The notes under the pieces are model-generated. The model ran no database searches and was not told the DNA's origin. It was given only the letters and a program-made list of their open reading frames with translations. Position numbers and translations under genes: made by a program. From RYN-230 sp963713815 (GTDB lineage Bacteria; Actinomycetota; Actinomycetes; Streptosporangiales; Streptosporangiaceae), in contig CAVQNH010000045.1 of assembly GCA_963713815.1 (NCBI GenBank), positions 62,001 to 126,000 on the forward strand: 64,000 nt of DNA. Reading direction: 5' to 3'. Positions 40,974 through 50,337 of the stretch are shown here, piece by piece. The number at the start of each line of letters is the position of its first letter. Within the stretch, counting starts at the first letter, position 1.

Positions 40974-42488
40974 GTGAGAACGTTTATATCGGCGGGCCGG
41001 GGCATATGGTGCACCCGGGCCAAAATGGCCTATGCTGTCGTGGCCGTCGCTTCGATCGGCGCAGTGTGGCCGGCGACTGAAGCGTCGGCACAATGGCATC
41101 CAACCTCTGGGCCGCATCAGCCGCCCATCCAGTCCGGGCTCGCTTTTACCTGGGGAAATAACGGGACGGGGGAGCTCGGCCAGGGGAACGATACGGACTC
41201 CTCGGTACCTCTCGCCATCCCGAAACTGAACTGGCCGATCTCGGCTATCTCGACGGGAACAGACGGCAGCCTCGCGCTCTCGCGACGGGGACGGGTCTGG
41301 TCCTGGGGCGGGAATGACCAGGGCCAGCTGGGCACCGGCAACCAGCAGGACCACAACGCGCCGGTCATGGTCAAGGCGCCTGGTGGCCGGGGCTATCTGT
41401 CGCGCATCACCGCGGTCTCCTCCACCAACGTGGCCAGTGCGGCGCTGAACGCCTTCGGCAACGTCTTTACCTGGGGCGACAACATCTGGGGTCAGCTGGG
41501 CACCGGGAGCGTGGACGGCCCGGACCACTGCCCGACCTCGATGGGCCAGCCACCGGGCCCGCGCGACGTCTGCAGCAAACTGCCCGTCTCAGTCGTGGGC
41601 CCCTCGGGCCAGGGGACGCTGTCAGGTGTCGTGGCCATTGCCGGCTCGAACGACGACGACCTGGCGCTGCGGTCCGACGGAACGGTGTGGACCTGGGGGA
41701 TCAACGTCTCCGGGCAGCTGGGCATCGGGACTCATTCAGGTCCCCAGGAGTGCAAGCCGTACAGCCATTTCGCGGCCGTCGGCTGCAGCGCGAAACCGGT
41801 CGAGGTGGCCGGGCCGGGTGGCAAGGGCGTGCTCAACCATGTCGTCGCGGTCGCCGGTGGCGCCGACTTTGACGTGGCGCTGCGGGCCGATGGCACCGTC
41901 TGGGCCTGGGGGTCCGACGCCTTCGCCGACCTGGGTCAGGCCTCGCCCTCGCCCGAGCGGTGCTTCAGCCCGTTCGCCGGCGATTCTCTTCCCTGCAGCA
42001 CCGTCCCGGTGCAGGTCACCGGGCCCGGTGGTGCTGGCCACCTGACCCATATCACGGCCATCTCGGCTGAACCGTCCGCCAACGGACTGCACGTCATGGC
42101 GCTGCGTTCGGACGGCACCGTCTGGTCCTGGGGTGTGGACGACCTCGGGCAACTCGGCAATGGGAAGTCGGAAGAGTTCGACAACCTGCCGAGTCAGGTG
42201 GTCGGCCCGAATGGCCAGGGGCATCTGGAGGATGTCGTCTCGATCGCGGCGGGCGGCGGGTTCAGCATGGCCCGGCTGGCCGACGGCAGCATCTGGACCT
42301 GGGGCGAGAACAGCAGCGGCCAGCTGGGGATCGGCAACGCGACCGGTCCCAGTGTCTGCACTTCTGAGCACACGCCCTGCAGTCTGGTGCCGGTTCAGGT
42401 GAAAGGCGCCGATGGGGCCGGCACATTCGGCGGGAGTGTAGCCATCTCGGCTGGGCAGGAACACGCGGCGGCTCTGCGGGCCCCCTGA
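40974..42488 (+). CDS. secreted RCC1-repeat (regulator of chromosome condensation-like) beta-propeller protein
   Basis: 504 residues from GTG at 40974 after a GGCGAGA site. The N-terminus RTFISAGRGIWCTRAKMAYA, VVAVASIGAVWPATEASAQ is a Sec signal with an ASA cleavage site. The rest is about seven RCC1 blades: repeated SGLAFTWGNNGTGELGQG, VWSWGGNDQGQLGTG, VWTWGINVSGQLGIG and IWTWGENSSGQLGIG, each followed by an insert and A(I/V)SAG..ALR. Bacterial extracellular RCC1 propellers are binding proteins of unknown partner. Paired hairpins follow the stop. Confidence 0.88.
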   Translation: MRTFISAGRGIWCTRAKMAYAVVAVASIGAVWPATEASAQWHPTSGPHQPPIQSGLAFTWGNNGTGELGQGNDTDSSVPLAIPKLNWPISAISTGTDGSLALSRRGRVWSWGGNDQGQLGTGNQQDHNAPVMVKAPGGRGYLSRITAVSSTNVASAALNAFGNVFTWGDNIWGQLGTGSVDGPDHCPTSMGQPPGPRDVCSKLPVSVVGPSGQGTLSGVVAIAGSNDDDLALRSDGTVWTWGINVSGQLGIGTHSGPQECKPYSHFAAVGCSAKPVEVAGPGGKGVLNHVVAVAGGADFDVALRADGTVWAWGSDAFADLGQASPSPERCFSPFAGDSLPCSTVPVQVTGPGGAGHLTHITAISAEPSANGLHVMALRSDGTVWSWGVDDLGQLGNGKSEEFDNLPSQVVGPNGQGHLEDVVSIAAGGGFSMARLADGSIWTWGENSSGQLGIGNATGPSVCTSEHTPCSLVPVQVKGADGAGTFGGSVAISAGQEHAAALRAP

Positions 42489-42530
42489 CCACCTCCCGCG
42501 CCAGCGCGGGCTGATCTACGGGAGTCTCAG

Positions 42531-42552
42531 CCCGGGCGAGCTCTCGCCCGGG
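42531..42552. terminator. GC-rich hairpin after the RCC1 gene
   Basis: CCCGGGCGAG, two bases, CTCGCCCGGG: a perfect 10-bp stem with no U tract, as common in actinomycetes. Confidence 0.55.
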
Positions 42553-42560
42553 GCCCAGCG

Positions 42561-42585
42561 CCCCGGCCGGTCACTCCGGCCGGGG
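42561..42585. terminator. second GC-rich hairpin after the RCC1 gene
   Basis: CCCCGGCCGG, loop TCACT, CCGGCCGGGG: a perfect 10-bp stem eight bases after the first hairpin. The two together probably stop transcription toward the deaminase gene. Confidence 0.6.
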
Positions 42586-42735
42586 CGGCTGTGGCTTCTG
42601 ACCAGCTGCAGGTCACGCCCGCCGGCTGACACCCTCAGGCGCGCCGCCAGACCTCGTCCATATGCCGGTCCGGGCCCGGCCAGTACAGTAAGGGCTGGCC
42701 GTGCTGATCAGGCATGCGCGGCGAAAGGGGTGGGT

Positions 42736-43233
42736 GTGCAGCCAGAGCCAGAGCGGGGCCCCCAGCGGCGGCCACTGACACGTCAGGACAGTCACGCGGC
42801 GGAGCAGATGGTGGAGAGGGCCGCAGAACTGGCCCGCGACTCCCACGCCCGGACGCGCCATGCGGCCGTGCTGGTGAAGGACGGCAGCCTGCTGGCCTGG
42901 GGAACCAATGGCGTGCCCTTTCCCGGCGAGGACCATTGCTACTGCCGGGCCGGGGAGCTTGGCCAGCATGATCGCTGCCGCACCCACGCCGAGCAGCGGG
43001 CCCTCATGCTGGCCCGCGAAGGAGACGGCTGGCAGCGGCTGCAGGGATCGAAGCTGATCTACGTGCGGCTGGAGGCCGACGACTCGGTCCGGCTGGAGGA
43101 CCCGCATTTCTGCGCCCGCTGCAGCCGCACCGCGCTCTCCCTGGGCGTCGCGGAGTGGATCTTCGCGCTGTCGGATGGCCTGGCCAGTTACTCCTCGGCG
43201 GACTACGACAAGATCTCCCAGCTCAGCTGGTAG
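42736..43233 (+). CDS. cytidine/deoxycytidylate deaminase-family protein
   Basis: 165 residues from GTG at 42736. The zinc-site motif CRTHAEQRAL supplies His84 and Glu86, and HFCARCSRTAL supplies the two zinc cysteines (Cys126 and Cys129). The usual PCxxC is FCARC here. An extra HCYC cluster precedes the HAE motif. The fold may act on a free nucleotide, base or a modified purine or pterin; substrate cannot be assigned. A stand-alone gene after strong hairpins, so it needs its own promoter. Confidence 0.85.
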   Translation: MQPEPERGPQRRPLTRQDSHAAEQMVERAAELARDSHARTRHAAVLVKDGSLLAWGTNGVPFPGEDHCYCRAGELGQHDRCRTHAEQRALMLAREGDGWQRLQGSKLIYVRLEADDSVRLEDPHFCARCSRTALSLGVAEWIFALSDGLASYSSADYDKISQLSW

Positions 43234-43284
43234 CCAGCTCAGCTGCTAGCCCGGCTCGAGCTGCTCAGCCCGGGGGTGTACGAC

Positions 43285-43914
43285 TCAGTCAGGGCGGCCA
43301 ACACCGGGGCGTGAATCGACCCCGTCGAGCACCCCGTCCCAGACGGCGTGCAGGCGGAAGGCCATCCGCCCTGGCCAGCCGCTATGTGGCCCGCGCGGGT
43401 GCGGCCGGGTGGGGGCCCGCCGGAGGGCGGCGCGGTAGCCGAGGGCCAGATGCTCGCACTCCAGGGTGGTCAGCCGCTCCTGCATCCAGGCGATCAGCGC
43501 CTGTTCCGCCGAGCGGTACTCATCCAGGCACTCTTCCAGCCACAGCTGCACGGTCCCGGGCTGGCGCGCGGCCAGGCCTCCGTCACCGGTGAGATGAGAT
43601 TGCAGGACGCGGAGCGCCCACGCGGTCTCGCGGGCTTCCGCACGGCAGCGCCGGAGAAGGTGCTGGTCCTCGCCGAGACACTGCCTGGCGGCCGGGTACA
43701 CAGCCCGGTGCATGGCGGCGAGATGACCACTCAACCTCGCCACCGCCCGGTAACCCCATACCGGCGCACCGCCGTCGCTTCCCGCCGCTCCCTCGTAGGT
43801 AGCGTCGATGACCGCGCCGATCGGACCGTTGGTGCTACTTAATTCCAGGTCGGCCTGATGGCCGTCCCCGGGCTCCGGGACGGCCGCCTGATCCGCTGTC
43901 CAGTTGATGGCCAC
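43285..43914 (-). CDS. helical protein of unknown function (hemerythrin-like pattern)
   Basis: 209 residues from GTG at 43914, five bases after GGGGA; an ATG at 43932 is an alternative. The middle is a set of long helices: LSGHLAAMHRAVYPAARQCL, RAEARETAWALRVLQSHLTG, CLDEYRSAEQALIAWMQERL and LECEHLALGYRAAL. Spaced His and Glu residues (HLAAMHRAVYP; HLLRRCRAE; LDEY) recall hemerythrin/HHE four-helix bundles, but the motifs are incomplete. No neighbours suggest a role. Confidence 0.65.
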   Translation of the reverse strand: MAINWTADQAAVPEPGDGHQADLELSSTNGPIGAVIDATYEGAAGSDGGAPVWGYRAVARLSGHLAAMHRAVYPAARQCLGEDQHLLRRCRAEARETAWALRVLQSHLTGDGGLAARQPGTVQLWLEECLDEYRSAEQALIAWMQERLTTLECEHLALGYRAALRRAPTRPHPRGPHSGWPGRMAFRLHAVWDGVLDGVDSRPGVGRPD

Positions 43915-44047
43915 GGTGGTCCCCTTACGCATAAAAGTGCGGGACACGGGCCGCTGTCGCGGCGGGCGTGTAGCGCGAACCTATGCACGGCTGCGCGGGC
44001 GCGCGTCCCCCGCCCGGGGGAATGGCGGGGGTGGTTCGGGCCGGTGC

Positions 44048-44345
44048 CTACGAGGTTTTCTGGGCCACGCCCACCAGGTTCCCGTACCGGCTGGGATCCT
44101 CGGGCACGTCGGCGGGTGAGTCGGGCCGCCACAAGGACACCGGTCCCGGGTGACCGTCGAGGAAACGCAGGATGTCCGCGCGGCGCTGCGGGCGATCGCG
44201 ACCGGGACGCTCGACACCGGCTGTCCCGGGCGGCCGCCTGGGCGACCTCGTGCACGTTTCCCTCGGTCGGGATCCCGGAGCCGATGTCGAGGATCCGGCC
44301 CAGCAGCCAGAAATCGTGGACGTGGGCCGGGCTACGGTGGCCGGT
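44048..44345 (-). pseudogene. remnant of a DUF574-type SAM-dependent methyltransferase, centre deleted
   Basis: The minus strand holds two ends of one protein: FWLLGRILDIGSGIPTEGN with VHEVAQAA (the AdoMet-binding motif of the DUF574/methyltransf_19 family) followed directly, one frame over, by RRADILRFLDGHPGPVSLWR, PDSPADVPEDPSRYGNL and VGVAQKTS with a stop at 44048-44050. About 150 central codons are missing. DUF574 proteins are abundant in actinomycetes and are usually of unknown substrate. This is clearly a deletion pseudogene. Confidence 0.7.
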
Positions 44346-44464
44346 CCATTCTGGCGCCGGATCTAATGGCTCACCTTAATGGCCGGATACTCCCCGGGTT
44401 GACAGCGGGGCCAATCGGAGGTCCACTCCGTGTATCTGTCCTGTTACGTTGAGGAGCGAGGCTC

Positions 44465-44614
44465 GTGGTCTGGTTACTGATCGTTCTCTGGTGCGTGGCG
44501 ATCGCCCTGATCGTGTTCCTGGTCCTGACGATAAGGCGGCGCCGGCGGGCGCAGATCGCGGCGCGGGTGTGGCGGCCGGACCGGAGCGGCCGCGGCCCGC
44601 GGGTCGGAGCGTAA
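44465..44614 (+). CDS. 49-aa single-helix membrane peptide
   Basis: GTG at 44465, eight bases after GAGGAG. One membrane helix (VVWLLIVLWCVAIALIVFLV) is followed by a strongly basic tail (RRRRRAQIAARVWRPDRSGR). Such short helix-plus-Arg peptides are common membrane proteins of unknown function in actinomycetes. It is convergent with the NUDIX gene and ends 9 bp from its stop. Confidence 0.5.
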   Translation: MVWLLIVLWCVAIALIVFLVLTIRRRRRAQIAARVWRPDRSGRGPRVGA

Positions 44615-44623
44615 CCCGTCCGC

Positions 44624-45698
44624 TCACCCCAGCGCGTGATCCCCGGCGGCGCTTCTCGCCCGCCACAGTGCGGCCGCACGCAGTGCGAGGAGCAGCGGCA
44701 GCGAGCCGTCCTCCCGGATCCGCCCGGGCAGGCTCGGCGCGGCCAGCAGGTCCGCGCCGCTGTCTAGCTCGCGGCCGAGCCCGTCCAGATCTACCCGGGC
44801 CGTGAGCGTCCCCTCGCTGTAGGGTCTTTCGCCGGGTGCCAGGGCGCGGCGCCCGGCCAGGTCGTCCCCGGTCACCGAGAGCTGGGTCAGGCCGAAGAAC
44901 TCCGGCTTGGCGCCCCGGTCCAGCCAGCGTGCGAAACCGGTGACCGTGGTGCCCTTGATCTCATCCGGCCGGATGGCCGTCTCCTCGCGGAGTTCACGAT
45001 GCATGCCCCGGCGCAGGATGTCCTGCAGGGTCGCGGTCCGGCGGCGGCCGAGATCCCGCGGATCCAGCGAGCCACTCCCGGAGGGGGCCAGCAGCATCGG
45101 GCTGGCCACGTTGAGCCGGGACTGCCGGACCAGCACGAACGCGCCATCGGCGGTCACGGCCAGGGTGGAGACGCCGATGGCGTTGGCCAGCGCACTCTCG
45201 GCGAGGGTGCGCAGATGGCCTCCGGGCGTGGCGAGCAGGCTTCGGCCGCGGGTCACAGTCCTCGCCGCTGTCCCGGTGCGTGATCCGCAGCGCGCACAGG
45301 TCGTTCGAGCACTGGGAATCGAAGAAACGCGCCGTGTGCAGCCTGATCGGGGTGACCCGGCCGCAAATCGGCGGCAGCGGGTCGCCGCGCATCCCGACCA
45401 CCTCGCCGTTGAAGACCAGGCGCCCGTGATTGCACGCCTGCAGGACGGAGGGCGCGGCGGCCCGGAGTGACTCAGGCAGGCGATAGGGCTCCCGGGCCAG
45501 TTCGGATACCAGGCCTGGACCGGGGAGCGCCCGGTCGATCGGGTCGCTGACCAGGGCTGTGCCGCGGCCTGGGATGCGCAGGTACACCGGGTCCGGATAC
45601 GAAGGCGGGGGACGTACCGCGTCCACGGGAAACGGGGCGGCGGGTGCGGAAAACTCGTAGCCGGCCCATCGAAGGCCGGTCTGGTGCGCGTCAGGCAC
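44624..45698 (-). pseudogene. NUDIX-like hydrolase gene with a frameshift
   Basis: From GTG at 45698 the first 148 codons read APAAPFPVDAVRPPPSYPDP, YRLPESLRAAAPSVLQACNH and ICGRVTPIRLHTARFFDSQC. At about 45255 one extra C in GACCCGCGG shifts the frame; removing it continues into GRSLLATPGGHLRTLAESAL and ILRRGMHRELREETAIRPDE (a NUDIX box), ending AALWRARSAAGDHALG at 44624. Both halves look well conserved, so the shift may be recent or a sequence error. Restored length is about 357 residues. Confidence 0.7.
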
Positions 45699-45839
45699 TG
45701 AGTCCCCCGGTCCCGGCCCCCGGAGCGGCCGGCCGAATGACAGTCACGGTACTGGAGAGGATTCCCGTGTGCCCGCCGGGCCTCATCCTCATCCCTGCCG
45801 GGTGATGTACCAGCCGGCCAGGTCCGTGACCGTGTCGGT

Positions 45840-46337
45840 ATGGCCGGATTGGGAGACAGTGGCTCGGTCACCGCCCAGGCGTCCGGCGAGACGTTCAGCG
45901 GGGTCATGGACCACGTCGCCCAGGGCTTCGAGGCGCTGGGTGCAGCGGTCCTGGTCGCCGGCATCATCTGGTCGTTCGTGCTGGCCGTGGTGGCGTGGCG
46001 GCGGTCAGGCCGGCCGGCCACCGGCTATGTGGTGCTGCGCTCGGCCTTCGGCGGGACGCTGCTGCTCGGGCTGGAGGTCCTCGTGGCGGCCGACCTGGTC
46101 CGCACCGTCGCCGTCGCCCCGACCCTCGATAACGTCCTGGTCCTCGGCCTGATCGTGCTGATCAGGACGGTGCTGAGCTTCTCCCTGGAGACCGAGATCG
46201 AGGGGGTCGCGCCGTGGCGCCGGGCGCGGTTGAGCGGCGTGGGGGGCATCCGCCAGGCCACGGGCACTGCCCTGACCTCCCAGCTCCGTCCGCCGCCCTC
46301 CGGTGACGGCCGAGGGCCGTTGCACGGTGACCTTTGA
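45840..46337 (+). CDS. DUF1622-family membrane protein
   Basis: 165 residues. Three helices (FEALGAAVLVAGIIWSFVLA, YVVLRSAFGGTLLLGLEVLV, VLVLGLIVLIRTVLSFSLET) and the ending EIEGVAPWRRA are the DUF1622 pattern. The family is found with cation transport and stress genes, but its role is unknown. The last 30 residues, after PWRRA, run into the remnant of an SRPBCC gene and are probably not native, so the gene may have lost its original stop. Confidence 0.8.
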   Translation: MAGLGDSGSVTAQASGETFSGVMDHVAQGFEALGAAVLVAGIIWSFVLAVVAWRRSGRPATGYVVLRSAFGGTLLLGLEVLVAADLVRTVAVAPTLDNVLVLGLIVLIRTVLSFSLETEIEGVAPWRRARLSGVGGIRQATGTALTSQLRPPPSGDGRGPLHGDL

Positions 46338-46475
46338 GATCGAGCCGCTGGGGGACCTGGTCAAGCTGACCGTGGTGCATGACGGCTTCGCACCGGGCAG
46401 CGTCGTGCTGCCGGACATCCCGGCGGTGGCCGCGCGTCCTGGCCGGCCTGAAGACGCTCCTGGAAACGGGGGAGA
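46300..46475 (+). pseudogene. C-terminal remnant of an SRPBCC/AHSA1-like protein
   Basis: The frame reads VTFEIEPLGDLVKLTVVHDG, FAPGSVVLP, then after a one-base shift WPRVLAGLKTLLETGE. These are the last three strands and the C-terminal helix of Aha1/SRPBCC-domain proteins, which are often transcribed with ArsR regulators. The N-terminal two thirds are absent. It overlaps the 3' end of the DUF1622 gene. Confidence 0.65.
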
Positions 46476-46624
46476 CCGTTTCCGGCCGGCTAAGCCGCAG
46501 GCCCGCGAACAGGGCCGCAGCCCCTGGAACGGGGGCACGGGCCCCGGAACGCCCCTGGCTTTACCCCCGGTTTAGCGGGGATCGCCGGGGGCAGTTCCTG
46601 CCTCGTCGGAGGCGGGTGGTCGCG

Positions 46625-47746
46625 GTGAATCCAGTCGAGCGGGTCATCCGCAAAATCGACGCGATCCAGCAGCGCTTCACGCCGACGGCCTTCGTGTTCG
46701 GCGTAGTCAAGAAATACGGCGACGACAACGGCGGCGTGCTGGTCGCCAACCTCGCGTACTCCAGCTTCATCGCGCTGTTCCCGCTGCTGCTGGTGCTGGT
46801 GACCGTGCTGGGTCTGGCCGCGTCGGTGGACGCGTCGTTCCGGGACAGCGTCATCCACGCGGTGGCCAACCAGGTCCCGCAGATCGGCAGCCGGCTGACC
46901 GGCAACGTGAAGGAGTTGCGCCGGTCCAGCGTGATCGGGCTCATCATCGGCCTGGCCGGCGTGGTCTGGGGGGCCACGGGACTGGCCCAGGCCGGCCTGT
47001 TCACGATGGAGCAGGTCTGGAACCTGCCCGGCCCGGCCCGGCCCGGGTACTTCCAGCGACTCGGCCGCGCGATGGAGTTCCTCGGCGTGCTCGGCGTCGG
47101 CGTGATCCTGACCACCCTGCTGGCCGCCCTGAACACCTACGGCCAGAAGGCCGCGATCTTCGTCGTCCTGGCCGAGGCCGCCGCCGCCCTGGTCAACGTG
47201 GGCATGTACCTCATCGCCTTCCGGGTGCTCACCCCCAAGGGCATCCCGGCGCAGCGACTGATCCCGGGGGCGGTGACCGGCGGGATCCTCTGGACCGTGC
47301 TGCAGATCGCCGGCACCTACCTGGTCCACCACTTCCTGCACAGCAACTCGGTCTACGGCTACTTCGCCACCGTGCTGGGCCTGGTGGCCTACATCAACGT
47401 GGCCGTGCAGATCACCGTGTACGCGGCCGAGGTCAACGTGGTGCTCGCCCGGCGGCTCTGGGCGCGGTCCATCATGCAGCCCCCGCTCACCGAGGCCGAC
47501 CGGGCCAGCATGGCCCTGCAGGCGCTGCAGAACCAGCGGCGCGTGGAAGAGCACATCGAGGTGTCCTTCGACGACCGGCCGCCGGGCGACCCGGTGCCGG
47601 ACAGCACCCCGCAGACTCCCGAGGACGTCGCGCCGCCCGCCCCGGCGCCCGTCCCGGAACCGGCCGCGCCAGCGCGCGCACCGGCCGCGCCGGCCGCCGA
47701 GCAGAACGGCAGCGCCCCAGGCCGCTCTATCCAGCCACCGCACTAA
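46625..47746 (+). CDS. YihY/BrkB-family inner-membrane protein
   Basis: 373 residues from GTG at 46625; a GTG three codons upstream is possible, with GGAGG at 46608-46612. Six helices follow the pattern of the YihY/virulence factor BrkB family: NGGVLVANLAYSSFIALFPL, GLIIGLAGVVWGATGLAQA, MEQVWNLPG, GGILWTVLQIAGTYLVHHFL and YGYFATVLGLVAYINVAVQI. The C-terminal 90 residues are a Pro/Ala-rich cytoplasmic tail. BrkB was first linked to serum resistance; general function unknown. Confidence 0.9.
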   Translation: MNPVERVIRKIDAIQQRFTPTAFVFGVVKKYGDDNGGVLVANLAYSSFIALFPLLLVLVTVLGLAASVDASFRDSVIHAVANQVPQIGSRLTGNVKELRRSSVIGLIIGLAGVVWGATGLAQAGLFTMEQVWNLPGPARPGYFQRLGRAMEFLGVLGVGVILTTLLAALNTYGQKAAIFVVLAEAAAALVNVGMYLIAFRVLTPKGIPAQRLIPGAVTGGILWTVLQIAGTYLVHHFLHSNSVYGYFATVLGLVAYINVAVQITVYAAEVNVVLARRLWARSIMQPPLTEADRASMALQALQNQRRVEEHIEVSFDDRPPGDPVPDSTPQTPEDVAPPAPAPVPEPAAPARAPAAPAAEQNGSAPGRSIQPPH

Positions 47747-47838
47747 TTAAGCGGATTTCCCGTGCTGAATGCGGGCGATTTTCCCGAAAGGCTTCCCGGG
47801 AGTTTGGCGGGCGTCCTGCCAGCGCATATTCCTGCTTA

Positions 47839-49921
47839 ATGCCGTCTACGGGGGAGCGGGATAAAATCGTGTTCAGTATCGTCACCCACGTGCGCTCGCG
47901 ACGCGGGGCAATTGTCCGCACAGGCCATACCGTGCCACGGGTCCCGGGGCGCGCCGCGGGCGCGGCCCTGGTCGCCTCCGGGGTGGCGGCGTCCGGGCTG
48001 ATGTGCGGGAGCGCGGCGGCCGCCGCCGCAGCCACCCGGCCGGGCCACTCGAACCCCCCGCCCGCGTACGCGCGGACCCTTACCGTCAGCCGGCTCAGCG
48101 ACGCCGGGCCGGGATCGCTCCGGGCCGCGATCACCACGGTGAACACCAGCCTGCCGGGGCGCCCCGCGCTGATCAGGTTCACGGTCCGCGGCATGATCAC
48201 CCTGTCCAGCCCGCTGCCCCTGGTATCGCGCAACGTGACCATCAACGGAGCGACAGCCCCCGGGTACGCCGGCGGCGCGCCGGTGGTGGGAATCAACGCC
48301 AACGGGCAGGCCGGCCTGGACTTCGCCCCCGGCTCAGCCGGATCACGGCTGCTGGCCCTGGCCGTGGACGGCGCGAGCGGGGCCGGGGTCAGGCTGGGGG
48401 CCAGCAACATCACCCTCGACGCCAACTACATCGGCCTCAGCCCCTCCGGAGCCGCGGCCGGCAACCACGGGGACGGGATCTTCGCCGCGCCGGGGTCATT
48501 CGGGAACACGATCGGGGAGAACCCCTCGGGTAAATCCGGGGCGGTCTCCAACGTGATTTCCGGCAACGGCGGGAACGGCATCACGCTGTTCGGGTCCTCG
48601 GTCAACACCATCCAGGACAACCGGATCGGCACCAATCCGGCCGGCACGTCGGCTATGCCCAACCACCTCAACGGCCTCGCGATCGCCGGGCTCTCCTACG
48701 CCAACGAGATCGGCGGCACCGCGTTCGTGGACTCGGCCACCGGCCAGGCCAACAACCCGACCGGCAGCAAGGGCACCGTGACGCCCGTTTTCGTCGTCCC
48801 GCCGCTCGGCAACCTGATTTCCTCTAACGGTCTTAACGGCGTGCTCATCGCGGGCGGCGCCGGCCACAACCAGCTCAACGGGAACTTCATCGGCACCACG
48901 GCCAACGGCGACGCCGCCCTCGGGAACGGGGGCAACGGGGTGTGGATCGACGCGGCCAACTACAACTCGCTGACCGGCTGCACGTTCGTCAACAACCCGT
49001 TCGTGTACTACAACGTCGTCAGCGGCAACGAGCAGAACGGGCTGCGCGTCACCGACGCCAAGGGCACGGTCGTGCAGGGCAACTTCTTCGGCACCGGCGC
49101 CAACAACACGGCCATCGTGCGCAACCGGCTGGACGGCATCCTGGTCCAGGGGTCCTCGACCAGCACCCAGGTGGGCGGCGTGATCCCGCTGGGAAACGTG
49201 TCCGCGGGCAACGGCCGCAACGGCATCGAGGTCACCGGCCGGGTCAGCGGGTTCACCACGTTCAACACCTTCGGCGGGCTGCTGGCCTTCAAGGGCGCCG
49301 CGCCGAACGGCCGGGACGGCCTGCTGATCACGGCCACCGGGGGGAACAACCTGGTTCGCACCAACGTGTTCTCCGGTAACCGCAGCAACGGCATCGAACT
49401 GGGCGGCAACGCGACCGGGGTGACCGTGGACCCGGACATCGCCGGCCTGACCACCAAGGGCAACGCGGTGCTGCCGAACGGCGGCGACGGCCTGCGGATC
49501 GACGGCACCGCGCACGGCAACACGATCGGGGGCTCGCTGCGCTCGGTGATCCCGCAGGACACGTTCTCCGGGAACGACGGCTACGGCGTGGCCATCTCCG
49601 CCCAGGCACACAACAACCAGGTGTTCAGCAGCTTCATCGGCACCAAGATTCAGGGCCTGGCGGCGCTGGCCAACCAGAAGGGCGGCGTGCTGCTCACCGG
49701 GCAGCGCGTACGCCAACGTCATCGGCGCCATCAGCCTGAGGCCGGCCAACCTGATCAGCGGCAACACCGGCGCTGGTGTCCTGCTGCGGGCCGGGACGAC
49801 CCGGAACCTGGTCATCAATAACTACATCGGCCTGGACCGCCTGGGCCGGCGGCTGCCGAACACCGGCCGCCCGGTCGTGAACAACGGCACGCGCAACATC
49901 ATCCGGGGCAACCGGACCTGA
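47839..49921 (+). pseudogene. secreted right-handed beta-helix protein, frameshifted near the end
   Basis: ATG at 47839, then a signal-like hydrophobic segment (GAALVASGVAASGLMCGSAA). The mature part is a parallel beta-helix with recurring NxI.GN.xNGI units (SNVISGNGGNGITLFGSSVN, NQLNGNFIGTTANGDAALGN, TNVFSGNRSNGIELGGNATG), similar to CSLREA or NosD-like surface proteins. At about 49703 an extra G in ACCGGGC shifts the frame; without it the protein continues SAYANVIGAISLRPANLISG and ends NIIRGNRT at 49921. Likely exported and carbohydrate- or surface-binding. Confidence 0.75.
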
Positions 49922-50337
49922 CCCGGGTCAGGAGGCCAGCTGCTTGGGGTCACCGCATTCTCCTGTGACTCATCTCACCGGCCGCCGGGGGCCTACGGCA
50001 GCGAAACCCTGTCCGGCACTGATGAAAGCGGCGCGATCGGGGGTAGATATAAGGCAGGCTGCTGAGGAGCGGCCTCTGCTGTTTGCTGGTGGACCGGCCC
50101 GGGCCTGGCTAAGATGCCAACGCTGGCGGGCGGGGGCCATGACGATCTGCGGCATATGTGCCGGTCTCGGGACGGGCTCCGCTGAGAGCCTGTCCATGTA
50201 GACTGGCCGGCCACGGGACGCTATGGCCTGGGTAACGCTATGGCGTGGGTAACCTGCTGTCCCGCCCGATTTTCCCGGCCCCAACGGCCGTGGCCGAAGG
50301 GCGTCCCTGCAATCGGCGGAACGTGATGGGAGTCGGA
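49922..50337. other. intergenic region upstream of sqdB
   Basis: 415 bp with no gene. It carries a tandem 17-bp repeat at 50220-50253 close to the sqdB start and presumably the sqdB promoter. Confidence 0.5.
50220..50253. repeat. 17-bp tandem direct repeat upstream of sqdB
   Basis: GCTATGGCCTGGGTAAC is followed directly by GCTATGGCGTGGGTAAC, one mismatch. It lies 84 bp before the chosen sqdB start and could be a binding site for an activator or response regulator, or a translation artefact of slippage. Confidence 0.6.

Noticed and set aside
40652..41023. Possible DUF574-like start (RIYDTIIGGR) on the minus strand
   Set aside because: Resemblance is limited to a few residues, and nothing else of a methyltransferase follows.
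46490..47743. Long minus-strand open frame of 417 codons
   Set aside because: Antisense to the clearly coding YihY/BrkB gene; composition (His/Gly/Arg-rich) is that of a shadow frame.
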